NCBI GenBank assembly: GCA_027923505.1
Contig: BROI01000012.1
Span: forward strand, 806,001 to 870,000
DNA: 64,000 bases
Direction of reading: 5' to 3'
From: Mayamaea pseudoterrestris
Taxonomy: Eukaryota; Bacillariophyta; Bacillariophyceae; Sellaphorales; Sellaphoraceae
The notes under the pieces were generated by a model. The model was given only the letters and a program-made list of their open reading frames with translations, was not told where the DNA came from and searched no databases. Positions 1 to 11,936 of the stretch are shown here, in pieces. Every line of letters begins with the position of its first letter. Positions within the stretch are counted from its first letter, which is position 1. Both the position numbers and the translations under genes were made by a program.

Positions 1-690
1 CAGCATCCATCACCATGTACGCCACGGTGAGACTGGGCAGATCCAACATCTTGTTGGATATGCTAGTGGTGCACCTCAAGTGGCAAGTGAGACTTTCCAA
101 AAAATGACCTGCAGACCCCATAATACTACCAATATGGACTTGAACATTGATCTCAACTCATAGACATGTCCATCTGGGTGTCACAGCCATCACTTTGCCC
201 TGAGACTGTGCACATTCAACCAATGGTTGAATGTGCCAGCCCTGCACCCTTTTTGACTGCAGGTATCATTGGCATTGCCTGCTGAGCCCTCCAATTCCTT
301 TCAAATCATGTGTGTTGTCAATGATGGGCCATAAGTTGGTCAGTTGCACCTCAGCATCCATCGCCATGTATGCCACGGTGAGACCAAGCAGATCAAACAA
401 CTTGTTGGATCTGCTAGCGGTGCACCTCAAGTGGCAAGTGAGACTTCCAAGAAGGCCTGCAGACCCCATAATACAACCCATTTAGTCTTGAGCAATGAAT
501 GAAAATCATAGACTTGTCCATTTGGGTGTTGAACCCATCAATATGCCCTGAGACTGTGCACATTCAACCAATGGTTGAATGTGCCAGTTCTGCTCCCATT
601 TTGGCTGCAGGGATCATCAGCATGAGCCCTCTGATCCCTTTCAAATCATGTTTGTTGTTGATAATGGGCCATAAGTTGGTCAGTTGCATC
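1..690. repeat. Satellite family A (about 348-bp monomer), left part
   Basis: About two monomers of a tandem repeat. The landmark CACATTCAACCAATGG recurs at 211 and 559, 348 bp apart, and the same monomer returns at 8,150-10,434. The array runs off the left edge of the window. It stops inside a monomer near 686-691, where the 371-bp family begins. Short open frames here are fragments shared by all copies and show no sign of coding. Confidence 0.93.
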
Positions 691-3600
691 TATCCTGATT
701 GCCATGGCATGTTTAGAATCATGCTAGCAAGGTTGGATTATTACATAAATCCTGGCTGAAACTTTGCTGTGCTTGGCACATGAAACACTCTACTTGTTTC
801 AGTCTCAGTCACACCACAGCCACTGCCAGAATAGCTGCTGTTTTCAAAGTTCCAAGCCTTGGACCTTGTCAAGAACCTTCTGCGGATTGCAGTAGCAGGT
901 TCAGATTCTTGGTGGCCAGGTTGCATCACTATACAAATCCCATCTGAATCTTTGATGTGGTGTAACCACTTGGAGGACCCTACTTGCTATATTCACGCAT
1001 AACCACTGGCTGACTGGCTTCCAAATTGGAACATCTCAACCTTTGACTTTGTCAAACATCTTATCCTGATTGCCATGGCATGCTCAGAATCATGCTAGCA
1101 AGGTGGGATCATCACATAAATCCCAACTGAAACTTTGCTGTGCTTGGCACATGGAACACCCTACTTGTTTCAGTCTCAGTCACACCACAGCCACTGCCAG
1201 AATAGCTGCTGTTTTCAAAGTTCCAAGCCTTGGACCTTGTCAAGAACCTTCTGCGGATTGCAGTAGCAGGTTCAGATTCTTGGTGGCCAGGTTGCATCAC
1301 TATACAAATCCCATCTGAATCTTTGACATGGTGGAACCACTTGGAGGACCCTACTTGCTATATTCACGCATAACCACTGGCTGACTAACTTCCAAATTGG
1401 AACATCTCAACCTTTGACTTTGTCAAACATCTTATCCTGATTGCCATGGCATGCACAGAATCATGCTAGCAAGGTGGGATCATCACATAAATCCCAACTG
1501 AAACTTTGCTGTGCTTGGCACATGGAACACCCTACTTGTTTCAGTCTCATTCCCACCTCAGCCACTGCCAGAATAGCTGCTGTTTACAAAGTTCCAAGCC
1601 TTGGACCTTGTCAAGCACCTTCTGCGGATTGCAGCAGCAGGTTCAGATTCTTGGTGGCCAGGTTGCATCACTATACAAATCCCATCTGAATCTTTGATGT
1701 GGTGTAACCACTTGGAGGACCCTACTTGCTATATTCACACATAACCACTGGCTGACTAGCTTCCAAATTGGAACATCTCAACCAATGACTTTGTCAAACA
1801 TCTTTTCCTGATTGCCATGGCATGCTCAGAATCATGCTAGCAAGGTGGGATCATCACATAAATCCCAACTGAAACTTTGCTGTGCTTGGCACATGGAACA
1901 CCCTACTTGTTTCAGTCTCAGTCACACCACAGCCACTGCCAGAATAGCTGCTGTTTTCAAAGTTCCAAGCCTTGGACCTTGTCAAGAACCTTCTGCGGAT
2001 TGCAGTAGCAGGTTCAGATTCTTGGTGGCCAGGTTGCATCACTATACAAATCCCATCTGAATCTTTGATGTGGTGGAACCACTTGGAGGCACCTACTTGC
2101 TTTATTCACGCATAACCACTGGCTGACTGGCTTCCAAATTGGAACATCTCAACCAATGACTTTGTCAAACATTTTATCCTGATTGCCATGGCATGCTCAG
2201 AATCATGCTAGCAAGGTGGGATCATCACATAAATCCCAACTGAAACTTTGCTGTGCTTGGCACATGGAACACCCTACTTGTTTCAGTCTCAGTCACACCA
2301 CAGCCACTGCCAGAATAGCTGCTGTTTTCAAAGTTCCAAGCCTTGGACCTTGTCAAGCACCTTCTGCGGATTGCAGTAGCAGGTTCAGATTCTTGGTGGC
2401 CAGGTTGCATCACTATACAAATCCCATCTGAATCTTTGATGTGGTGGAACCACTTGGAGGCACCTACTTGCTTTATTCACGCATAACCACTGGCTGACTG
2501 GCTTCCAAATTGGAACATCTCAACCTTTGACTTTGTCAAACATCTTATCCTGATTGCCATGGCATGCTCAGAATCATGCTAGTAAGGTTGGATCATCACA
2601 TAAATCCCAACTGAAACTTTGCTGTGTTTGGCACATGGAACACCCTACTTGTTTCAGTCTCAGTCACACCACAGCCACTGCCAGAATAGCTGCTGTTTTC
2701 AAAGTTCCAAGCCTTGGACCTTGTCAAGCACCTTCTGCGGATTGCAGTAGCAGGTTTAGATTCTTGGTGGCCAGTTTGCATCACTATACAAATCCCATCT
2801 GAATCTTTGATGTGGTGGAACCACTTAGAGGCACCTACTTGCTTTATTCACGCATAACCACTGGCTGACTGGCCTCCAAATTGGAACATCTCAACCAATG
2901 ACTTTGTCAAACATCTTTTCCTGATTGCCATGGCATGCTCAGAATCATGCTAGCAAGGTGGGATCATCACATAAATCCCAACTGAAACTTTGCTGTGCTT
3001 GGCACATGGAACACCCTACTTGTTTCAGTCTCAGTCACACCACAGCCACTGCCAGAATAGCTACTGTTTTCAAAGTTCCAAGCCTTGGACCTTGTCAAGC
3101 ACCTTCTGCGGATTGCAGTAGCAGCTTCAGATTCTTGGTGGCCAGGTTGCATCACTATACAAATCCCATCTGAATCTTTGATGTGGTGGAACCACTTGGA
3201 GGACCCTACTTGCTATATTCACGCATAACCACTGGCTGACTAGCTTCCAAATTGGAACATCTCAACCTTTGACTTTGTCAAACATCTTATCCTGATTGCC
3301 ATGGCATGCTCAGAATCATGCTAGCAAGGTGGGATCATCACATAAATCCCAACTGAAACTTTGCTGTGCTTGGCACATGGAACACCCTACTTGTTTCAGT
3401 CTCAGTCACACCACAGCCACTGCCAGAATAGCTGCTGTTTTCAAAGTTCCAAGCCTTGGACCTTGTCAAGCACCTTCTGCGGATTGCAGTAGCAGGTTCA
3501 GATTCTTGGTGGCCAGGTTGCATCACTATACAAATCCCATCTGAATCTTTGATGTGGTGGAACCACTTGGAGGCACCTACTTGCTTTATTCACGCATAAC

Positions 3601-6600
3601 CACTGGCTGACTGGCTTCCAAATTGGAACATCTCAACCTTTGACTTTGTCAAACATTTTATCCTGATTGCCATGGCATGCTCAGAATCATGCTAGTAAGG
3701 TGGGATCATCACATAAATCCCAACTGAAACTTTGCTGTGCTTGGCACATGGAACACCCTACTTGTTTCAGTCTCAGTCACACCACAGCCACTGCCAGAAT
3801 AGCTGCTGTTTTCAAAGTTCCAAGCCTTGGACCTTGTCAAGAACCTTCTGCGGATTGCAGTAGCAGCTTCAGATCCTTGGTGGCCAGGTTGCATCACTAT
3901 ACAAATCCCATCTGAAACATTGACGTGGTGGAACCACTTGGAGGAACCTACTTGCTATATTCACGCATAACCACTGGCTGACTGGCTTCCAAATTGGAAC
4001 ATCTCAACCTTTGACTTTGTCAAACATCTTATCCTGATTGCCATGGCATGCTCAGAATCATGCTAGTAAGGTTGGATTATTACATAAATCCCAACTGAAA
4101 CTTTGCTGTGCTTGGCACATGAAACACCCTACTTGTTTCAGTCTCAGTCACACCACAGCCACTGCCAGAATAGCTGCTGTTTTCAAAGTTCCAAGCCTTG
4201 GACCTTGTCAAGAACCTTCTGCGGATTGCAGTAGCAGGTTCAGATTCTTGGTGGCCAGGTTGCATCACTATACAAATCCCATCTGAATCTTTGATGTGGT
4301 GGAACCACTTGGAGGCACCTACTTGCTATATTCACGCATAACCACTGGCTGACTAGCTTCCAAATTGGAACATCTCAACCAATGACTTTGTCAAACATCT
4401 TTTCCTGATTGCCATGGCATGCTCAGAATCATGCTAGCAAGGTGGGATCATCACATAAATCCCAACTGAAACTTTGCTGTGCTTGGCACATGGAACACCC
4501 TACTTGTTTCAGTCTCAGTCACACCACAGCCACTGCCAGAATAGCTACTGTTTTCAAAGTTCCAAGCCTTGGACCTTGTCAAGAACCTTCTGCGGATTGC
4601 AGTAGCAGGTTCAGATCCTTGGTGGCCAGGTTGCATCACTATACAAATCCCATCTGAAACATTGACGTGGTGGAACCACTTAGAGGCACCTACTTGCTAT
4701 ATTCGCGCATAACCACTGGCTGACTGGCCTCCAAATTGGAACATCTCAATTAATGACTTTGTCAAACATTTTATCCTGATTGCCATGGCATGCTCAGAAT
4801 CATGCTAGCAAGGTGGGATTATTACATAAATCCCAACTGAAACTTTGCTGTGCTTGGCACATGGAACACCCTACTTGTTTCAGTCTCAGTCACACCACAG
4901 CCACTGCCAGAATAGCTGCTGTTTTCAAAGTTCCAAGCCTTGGACCTTGTCAAGCACCTTCTGCGGATTGCAGTAGCAGGTTCAGATTCTTGGTGGCCAG
5001 GTTGCATCACTATACAAATCCCATCTGAAACATTGACGTGGTGGAACCACTTGGAGGCACCTACTTGCTTTATTCACGCATAACCACTGGCTGACTGGCT
5101 TCCAAATTGGAACATCTCAACCTTTGACTTTGTCAAACATCTTATCCTGATTGCCATGGCATGCTCAGAATCATGCTAGCAAGGTGGGATCATCACATAA
5201 ATCCCAACTGAAACTTTGCTGTGCTTGGCACATGGAACACCCTACTTGTTTCAGTCTCAGTCACACCACAGCCACTGCCAGAATAGCTGCTGTTTTCAAA
5301 GTTCCAAGCCTTGGACCTTGTCAAGCACCTTCTGCGGATTGCAGTAGCAGCTTCAGATCCTTGGTGGCCAGGTTGCATCACTATACAAATCCCATCTGAA
5401 TCTTTGATGTGGTGGAACCACTTAGAGGCACCTACTTGCTTTATTCGCGCATAACCACTGGCTGACTGGCCTCCAAATTGGAACATCTCAATTAATGACT
5501 TTGTCAAACATTTTATCCTGATTGCCATGGCATGCTCAGAATCATGCTAGCAAGGTGGGATTATTACATAAATCCCAACTGAAACTTTGCTGTGCTTGGC
5601 ACATGAAACACCCTACTTGTTTCAGTCTCAGTCACACCACAGCCACTGCCAGAATAGCTGCTGTTTTCAAAGTTCCAAGCCTTGGACCTTGTCAAGAACC
5701 TTCTGCGGATTGCAGTAGCAGGTTCAGATTCTTGGTGGCCAGGTTGCATCACTATACAAATCCCATCTGAAACATTGACGTGGTGGAACCACTTGGAGGC
5801 ACCTACTTGCTTTATTCACGCATAACCACTGGCTGACTGGCTTCCAAATTGGAACATCTCAACCAATGACTTTGTCAAACATCTTTTCCTGATTGCCATG
5901 GCATGCTCAGAATCATGCTAGCAAGGTGGGATCATCACATAAAACCCAACTGAAACTTTGCTGTGCTTGGCACATGGAACACCCTACTTGTTTCAGTCTC
6001 AGTCACACCACAGCCACTGCCAGAATAGCTGCTGTTTTCAAAGTTCCAAGCCTTGGACCTTGTCAAGCACCTTCTGCGGATTGCAGTAGCAGGTTCAGAT
6101 TCTTGGTGGCCAGGTTACATCACCATACAAATCCCATCTGAATCTTTGACATGGTGGAACCACTTGGAGGCACCTACTTGCTTTATTCACGCATAACCAC
6201 TGGCTGACTGGCTTCCAAATTGGAACATCTCAACCAATGACTTTGTCAAACAGCTTTTCCTGATTGCCATGGCATGCTCAGAATCATGCTAGCAAGGTGG
6301 GATCATCACATAAATCCCAACTGAAACTTTGCTGTGCTTGGCACATGGAACACCCTACTTGTTTCAGTCTCAGTCACACCACAGCCACTGCCAGAATAGC
6401 TGCTGTTTTCAAAGTTCCAAGCCTTGGACCTTGTCAAGAACCTTCTGCGGATTGCAGTAGCAGGTTCAGATTCTTGGTGGCCAGGTTGCATCACTATACA
6501 AATCCCATCTGAAACATTGACGTGGTGGAACCACTTGGAGGAACCTACTTGCTATATTCACGCATAACCACTGGCTGACTGGCCTCCAAATTGGAACATC

Positions 6601-8149
6601 TCAACCTTTGACTTTGTCAAACAGCTTTTCCTGATTGCCATGGCATGCTCAGAATCATGCTAGTAAGGTGGGATCATCACATAAAACCCAACTGAAACTT
6701 TGCTGTGCTTGGCACATGGAACACCCTACTTGTTTCAGTCTCAGTCACACCACAGCCACTGCCAGAATAGCTGCTGTTTTCAAAGTTCCAAGCCTTGGAC
6801 CTTGTCAAGCACCTTCTGCGGATTGCAGTAGCAGGTTCAGATTCTTGGTGGCCAGGTTGCATCACTATACAAATTCCATCTGAATCTGGTCTGGTACCAC
6901 TGGTGACTGGCTCTTGGAACTCAGCTTTGTAAACAGCTTAGGGGGACCCTACTTGGACCGCTTCGCTTTCGTGCCGCATGATTCACTGCGGCCTCCACAA
7001 TGGTTGTCAAATTGAACATCTCAACCAATGACTTTGTCAAACATCTTTTCCTGATTGCCATGGCATGCTCAGAATCATGCTAGCAAGGTGGGATCATCAC
7101 ATAAATCCCAACTGAAACTTTGCTGTGCTTGGCACATGGAACACCCTACTTGTTTCAGTCTCAGTCACACCACAGCCACTGCCAGAATAGCTGCTGTTTT
7201 CAAAGTTCCAAGCCTTGGACCTTGTCAAGCACCTTCTGCGGATTGCAGTAGCAGGTTCAGATTCTTGGTGGACAGGTTGCATCACTATACAAATCCCATC
7301 TGAATCTTTGATGTGGTGGAACCACTTGGAGGACCTTACTTGCTATATTCACACATAACCACTGGCTGACTAGCTTCCAAATCAGAACATCTCAACCTTT
7401 GACTTTGACAAACATCTTATCCTGATTGCCATGGCATGCTCAGAATCATGCTAGCAAGGTTGGATTATCACATAAATCCCAACTGAAACTTTGCTGTGCT
7501 TGGCACATGGAACACCCTACTTGTTTCAGTCTCAGTCACACCACAGCCACTGCCAGAATAGCTACTGTTTTCAAAGTTCCAAGCCTTGGACCTTGTCAAG
7601 CACCTTCTGCGGATTGCAGTAGCAGGTTCAGATTCTTGGTGGCCAGGTTGCATCACTATACAAATCCCATCTGAAACTTTGATGTGGTGGAACCACTTGG
7701 AGGAACCTACTTGCTATATTCATGCATAACCACTGGCTGACTAACTTCCAAATTGGAACATATCAATCTTTGACTTTGTCAAACATCTTATCCGGATTGC
7801 CATGGCATGCTCAGAATCATGCTAGTAAGGTTGGATCATCACATAAATCCCAACTGAAACTTTGCTGTGTTTGGCACATGGAACACCCTACTTGTTTCAG
7901 TCTCAGTCACACCACAGCCACTGCCAGAATAGCTGCTGTTTCCAAAGTTCCAAGCCTTGGACCTTGTCAAGCACCTTCTGCGGATTGCAGTAGCAGGTTC
8001 AGATTCTTGGTGGCCAGGTTGCATCACTATACAAATCCCATCTGAAACTTTGATGTGGTGGAACCACTTGGAGGACCCTACTTGCTATATTCACGCATAA
8101 CCACTGGCTGACTGGCTTCCAAATTGGAACATCTCAACCTTTGACTTTA
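691..8149. repeat. Satellite family B: 371-bp monomer, 20 copies
   Basis: Twenty head-to-tail copies, with the TTGCCATGGCATG landmark at about 699, 1070, 1441 and so on every 371 bp. The one exception is the step from about 6,635 to 7,055, which is 420 bp. Copies differ at a small set of recurring variant sites, for example AACCTTCTGC or CACCTTCTGC, TCTTTGATG or ACATTGACG, and CCTTTGAC, CCAATGAC or ATTAATGAC. The variants are shuffled between neighbours, as expected from unequal exchange or gene conversion. Each monomer holds TTCCAA-A-TTGGAA, an inverted repeat with a one-base centre (for example 1,019-1,031). An 82-codon frame recurs in most copies, but 371 is not a multiple of three and the frame goes nowhere. 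Confidence 0.97.
6886..7030. other. Aberrant patch inside the 371-bp array
   Basis: After a normal start, this monomer dissolves into a deletion-rich, jumbled version of its second half. A stretch not seen in other copies follows (about 6,957-7,010, including GACCGCTTCGCTTTCG). Normal repeat resumes at about 7,020. Net excess is 49 bp. The texture resembles the degraded end at 62.1-64 kb, so a mis-joined or poorly polished assembly point is as likely as a real rearrangement. Confidence 0.75.
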
Positions 8150-8459
8150 TCTCAAATGGCAAGTGAGACTTCCAAAATGGCCTGCAGACCCCATAATACA
8201 ACCAATACGGACTTAAACATTGATTGGCACTCATAGAATTGTCCACTTAGGTATGGAAGCCATCACCATGCGTTGAGACTGCGCACATTCAACCAATGGT
8301 TGTATGTGCCAGCCCTGCTCCCTTTTTGGCTGCAGGGATCATCGGCATTGCCCGCTGAGCCCTCCAATTTCTTTCAAATCATGTGTGTTGTCAATGATGG
8401 GCCATAAGTTGGTCAGTTGCACCTCAGCAACCATCACCATGTATGCCACGGTGAGACCA

Positions 8460-8488
8460 AGCAGATCCAACAACTTGTTGGATCTGCT
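8460..8488. repeat. 14-bp-arm inverted repeat with one-base centre (family A)
   Basis: The arms are AGCAGATCCAACAA and TTGTTGGATCTGCT around a single C. The perfect form recurs 348 bp later at 8,808-8,836. Each A monomer also has a second odd-length inverted repeat, arms CATTCAACCA and TGGTTGAATG around a single A, for example 8,634-8,654. Function is unknown. A dimeric protein site or a hairpin is possible. Confidence 0.85.
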
Positions 8489-9003
8489 AGCGGTGCACCT
8501 CAAGTGGCAAGTGAGACTTCCAAAATGGCCTGCAGACCCCATAATACAATCAATATGGGCTTGAACAATGAATGGGACTCATAGACCTGTCCATTTGGGC
8601 GTTGAACCCATCACTAGGCTCTGAGTCTCCGCACATTCAACCAATGGTTGAATGTGCCAGCCCTGCTCCCATTTTGGCTGCAGGGATCATCAGCATTGCC
8701 TGCTGAGCCCTCCAATTTCTTTCAAATCATGTGTGTTGTCAATGATGGGCCATAAGTTGGTCAGTTGCACCTCAGCAACCATCACCATGTATGCCACGGT
8801 GAGACCAAGCAGATCCAACAACTTGTTGGATCTGCTAGTGGTGCACCTCAAGTGGCAAGTGAGACTTCCAAAATGGCCTGCAGACCCCATAATACAATCA
8901 ATATGGGCTTGAACAATGAATGGGACTCATAGACCTGTCCATTTGGGCGTTGAACCCATCACTAGGCCCTGAGTCTCTGCACATTCAACAAATGGTTGAA
9001 TGT

Positions 9004-10434
9004 GCCAGCAGTGCACCCTTTTTGGCTGCAGGGGTCATCAGCATTGCCAGCTGAGCTTTTCAATTATTTTCAATTATGCATCTTGTCATGATGGGCCATA
9101 CGTTGGTCAGTAGCACCTCAGTATCCACCACCAAATATGCCATGGTGAGACTCAGCAGGTCCAACAAGTTGTTAGATCTGCTAGCGGTGCACCTCAAGTG
9201 GCAGGTCTGACTTCCAAAATGGCCTGCAGACATCAGAATACAACAGACATATAATTTAACATTGAATGGGACTCATAGACATATGCTTTTGGGTGTGGAA
9301 CCCATCACTAGGCCCTGAGACTCCGCACATTCAACAAATGGTTGAATGTGCCAGCACTGCACCCTTTTTGGTGGCAGGGATCATCAGCATTGCCAGCTGA
9401 GCCCTCCAATTGCTTTCAAATTATGCTTGTTGTCATGATGGGCCATACGGTGGTCATTTCAACCTCAGTATCCACCACCATATGAGCCATGGTGAGACTA
9501 AGCAGGTCCAAAAAGTTGTTGGATCTGCTAGCGGTGCACCTCAAGTGGCAGGTCTGACTTCCAAAATGGCCTGCAGACATCAGAATACAACAGACATATA
9601 ATTTAACATTGAATGGGACTCATAGACATATGCTTTTGGGTGTGGAACCCATCACTACACCCTGAGTCTCCGCACATTCAACAAATGGTTGAATGAGCCA
9701 GCACTGCACCCTTTTTGGTGCCAGCAGTGCACTCTTTTTGGCTGCAGGGGTCATCAGCATTGCCAGCTGAGCTTTTCAATTATTTTCAATTATGCATCTT
9801 GTCATGATGGGCCATACGTTGGTCAGTAGCACCTCAGTATCCACCACCAAATATGCCATGGTGAGACTCAGCAGGTCCAACAAGTTGTTAGATCTGCTAG
9901 CGGTGCACCTCAAGTGGCAGGTCTGACTTCCAAAATGGCCTGCAGACATCAGAATACAACAGACATATAATTTAACATTGAATGGGACTCATAGACATAT
10001 GCTTTTGGGTGTGGAACCCATCACTAGGCCCTGAGACTCCGCACATTCAACAAATGGTTGAATGTGCCAGCACTGCACCCTTTTTGGTGGCAGGGATCAT
10101 CAGCATTGCCAGCTGAGCCCTCCAATTGCTTTCAAATTATGCTTGTTGTCATGATGGGCCATACGGTGGTCATTTCAACCTCAGTATCCACCACCATATG
10201 AGCCATGGTGAGACTAAGCAGGTCCAAAAAGTTGTTGGATCTGCTAGCGGTGCACCTCAAGTGGCAGGTCTGACTTCCAAAATGGCCTGCAGACATCAGA
10301 ATACAACAGACATATAATTTAACATTGAATGGGACTCATAGACATATGCTTTTGGGTGTGGAACCCATCACTACACCCTGAGTCTCCGCACATTCAACAA
10401 ATGGTTGAATGAGCCAGCACTGCACCCTTTTTGG
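9004..10434. repeat. 716-bp tandem duplication (two A monomers copied as a unit)
   Basis: The segment beginning GCCAGCAGTGCAC at 9,004 recurs at 9,720 and runs almost unchanged to about 10,434, an offset of 716 bp. The junction near 9,715-9,725 has a small local duplication (TTTTTGGTG next to CCAGCAGTGC), which gives the one odd 369-bp spacing. Near identity implies a recent exchange. Confidence 0.9.
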
Positions 10435-10662
10435 ACCATGTCTTGTCAAATTGGGTATTATTCTCATCACTTTCATTCAGTGCACCTTGTTGGCTACAAG
10501 ATTTAATGGCTTCCCATGAGATTTCATATTGCATCCTGAGGGTTTTTAAGCAGGTAAGGTATTTTAAATGCACGTGTGTTTGTACAGCCTATGGAATGGG
10601 AGGGTTACAAAAAAGCAAAATGTTTATTTTGTGGAACAGTATCTGGGTGTTACACTTGTCAT

Positions 10663-11546
10663 TTAAAGCTCTTGCAAACGCAACTCTGGGACAGCATTCC
10701 ATATGAGACCCTCGCTCGTACTTGGGGCCTCTTTTCTCCATGATCCGCCTCGTTCCTTGACGCGCTGGTGCACCTTTAACACAAACTTGATGACAAGTGC
10801 ATGTATCTTGTCGGCCTTGATTTCAATGTTTCCTTCGCCAAGGTCTTTGCTGGCGCTGGCAATTAAAACTCTTTTACAAAGCTTTGTGACTTCATCGTCC
10901 TGCGTCCAGATGAATAGTGTGCAGGTGTGAGTGGAGCTTTTTGTGGCAATTGACATAATCTCTCCAAGCAACCAACATACTTCATCTAAGTCAGGCTGAT
11001 CCCACCAATTAGTCAGTGGCTCCTCCTCCCATTCGTCCCAAGGAATGTCATTGTGTTCCTCGGCAACGTGTGATGGATCCTTCATTTGTTTGGGTGATTC
11101 TTCCTCGTCAAACTCGAGAATATTGCTCATGGCCTCGCCTTCCTTGAACGACACGCGAAACAATGATCTTTCGCTTCTTCGTTGTGCCTTTTTCTCCAAA
11201 ATTAATCTGCCCAGCATGGTATCTGTTAAATGCTTTAATCGTTCGTCGCGCTCAATGGCATGCTTAATGTCCGTCCGGAATTGTTTGCGTCGCTCATTTT
11301 CAACTCTTGCGTGACAACTTTCTTCGCATTCTTCTCTTCCAGTAGGGCTTGATCTTGAAGATCTGGCTCTGTCCGAATGTTGTTCTTGGAGGATGGGTTG
11401 CCATCGTCCCCATTGTCGCGATCCGTCCCATCATCGTCATGGTCGTCGTCATCGTTGCGCTCACTCGTTTCGACCTCCGAATCCGACGAGTAAAGGTTTA
11501 GCGTCGCGTTGCTATCGGAGAAGGACGCTTGAAGGATACTTGTCAT
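10663..11546 (-). CDS. Unrecognised acidic/coiled-coil protein gene; reading-frame conflict
   Basis: The start at 11,546 opens an N-terminal region rich in Ser, Asp and Glu (acidic run DDDDHDDDGTDRD) that ends at a stop at 11,235. A second frame, open from about 11,425 to the stop at 10,663, encodes a charged helical stretch (RVENERRKQFRTDIKHAIER) followed by a Trp/Glu-rich segment (NDIPWDEWEEEPL) and a basic C-terminal region. Both halves look coding, so they probably belong to one gene. The switch between frames must fall within 11,235-11,425. A GTGAGC donor-like site lies at 11,464-11,459, but I found no convincing acceptor, so a single-base sequence error or a recent frameshift is also possible. 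I do not recognise the family. The gene borders the satellite array and is divergent from VIPP1. Confidence 0.6.
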
Positions 11547-11936
11547 CTTGGTGATGAGAAGCGCTTATTGTGCAGTCTGGACCCTTCTAACATTTGATCA
11601 ACCGATGCGGCACAGATTCCGGTCATCATCATGGCGTCGGCGTTTCGGCCTTGGGAGAGTTGCGCAAGATTAAAAAAGAGACGTATCGATGCGACAGATT
11701 TAGTCTTGGAGCGACATTACATGGCGCGCCACGCGTTCGAAACATGCTTACGTCACCAACTGCATGTCTGCAACCATGATGATGGACGATTGCCTCATTC
11801 GACTTGCTTCTAAACGCGCCTCGTGGCAGTTGCAAGTGTCTCCTTGACGTCGTCTAGTCGTGCAGTCTCAGTTGACATCTCATTGATTTGAATCTCCGTT
11901 TCAGTAATCTCCAGTCACGCAGGAAGCAGCTCGAAA
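11547..11936. promoter_or_regulatory. Divergent promoter region between the first gene and VIPP1
   Basis: This is 390 bp without a convincing gene. It contains ACGTCA at 11,750-11,755 and TGACGT at 11,845-11,850, an inverted pair about 95 bp apart; the second lies about 90 bp upstream of the VIPP1 start. TGACGT-type elements are known in diatoms as CO2/cAMP-responsive elements. Assigning that role here is inference from the hexamers alone. Short frames on both strands look random. Confidence 0.4.

Larger units (their letters stand above)
8150..10434. repeat. Satellite family A, right part
   Basis: The A monomer resumes mid-unit at about 8,150. Landmarks fall at 8,284, 8,632, 8,980, 9,326, 9,673, 10,042 and 10,389, so spacing is 348, 348, 346, 347, 369 and 347 bp. 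The monomers nearest the genes (from about 9,000) are a diverged subtype with CAACAAATGG in place of CAACCAATGG. The array ends sharply at about 10,434, some 230 bp past the stop codon of the first gene. Confidence 0.95.

Noticed and set aside
699-8045. A recurring 82-codon plus-strand frame and a 62-codon minus-strand frame in nearly every 371-bp monomer, as a possible repeated peptide gene.
   Set aside because: All copies are nearly identical DNA, so the frames recur by descent. They overlap each other, the monomer length is not a multiple of three, and there is no domain or codon signal.
1-10434. A degraded transposon as the source of the A/B satellites.
   Set aside because: I found no transposase-like or reverse-transcriptase-like frame, no terminal repeats and no target-site duplication at the array edges.
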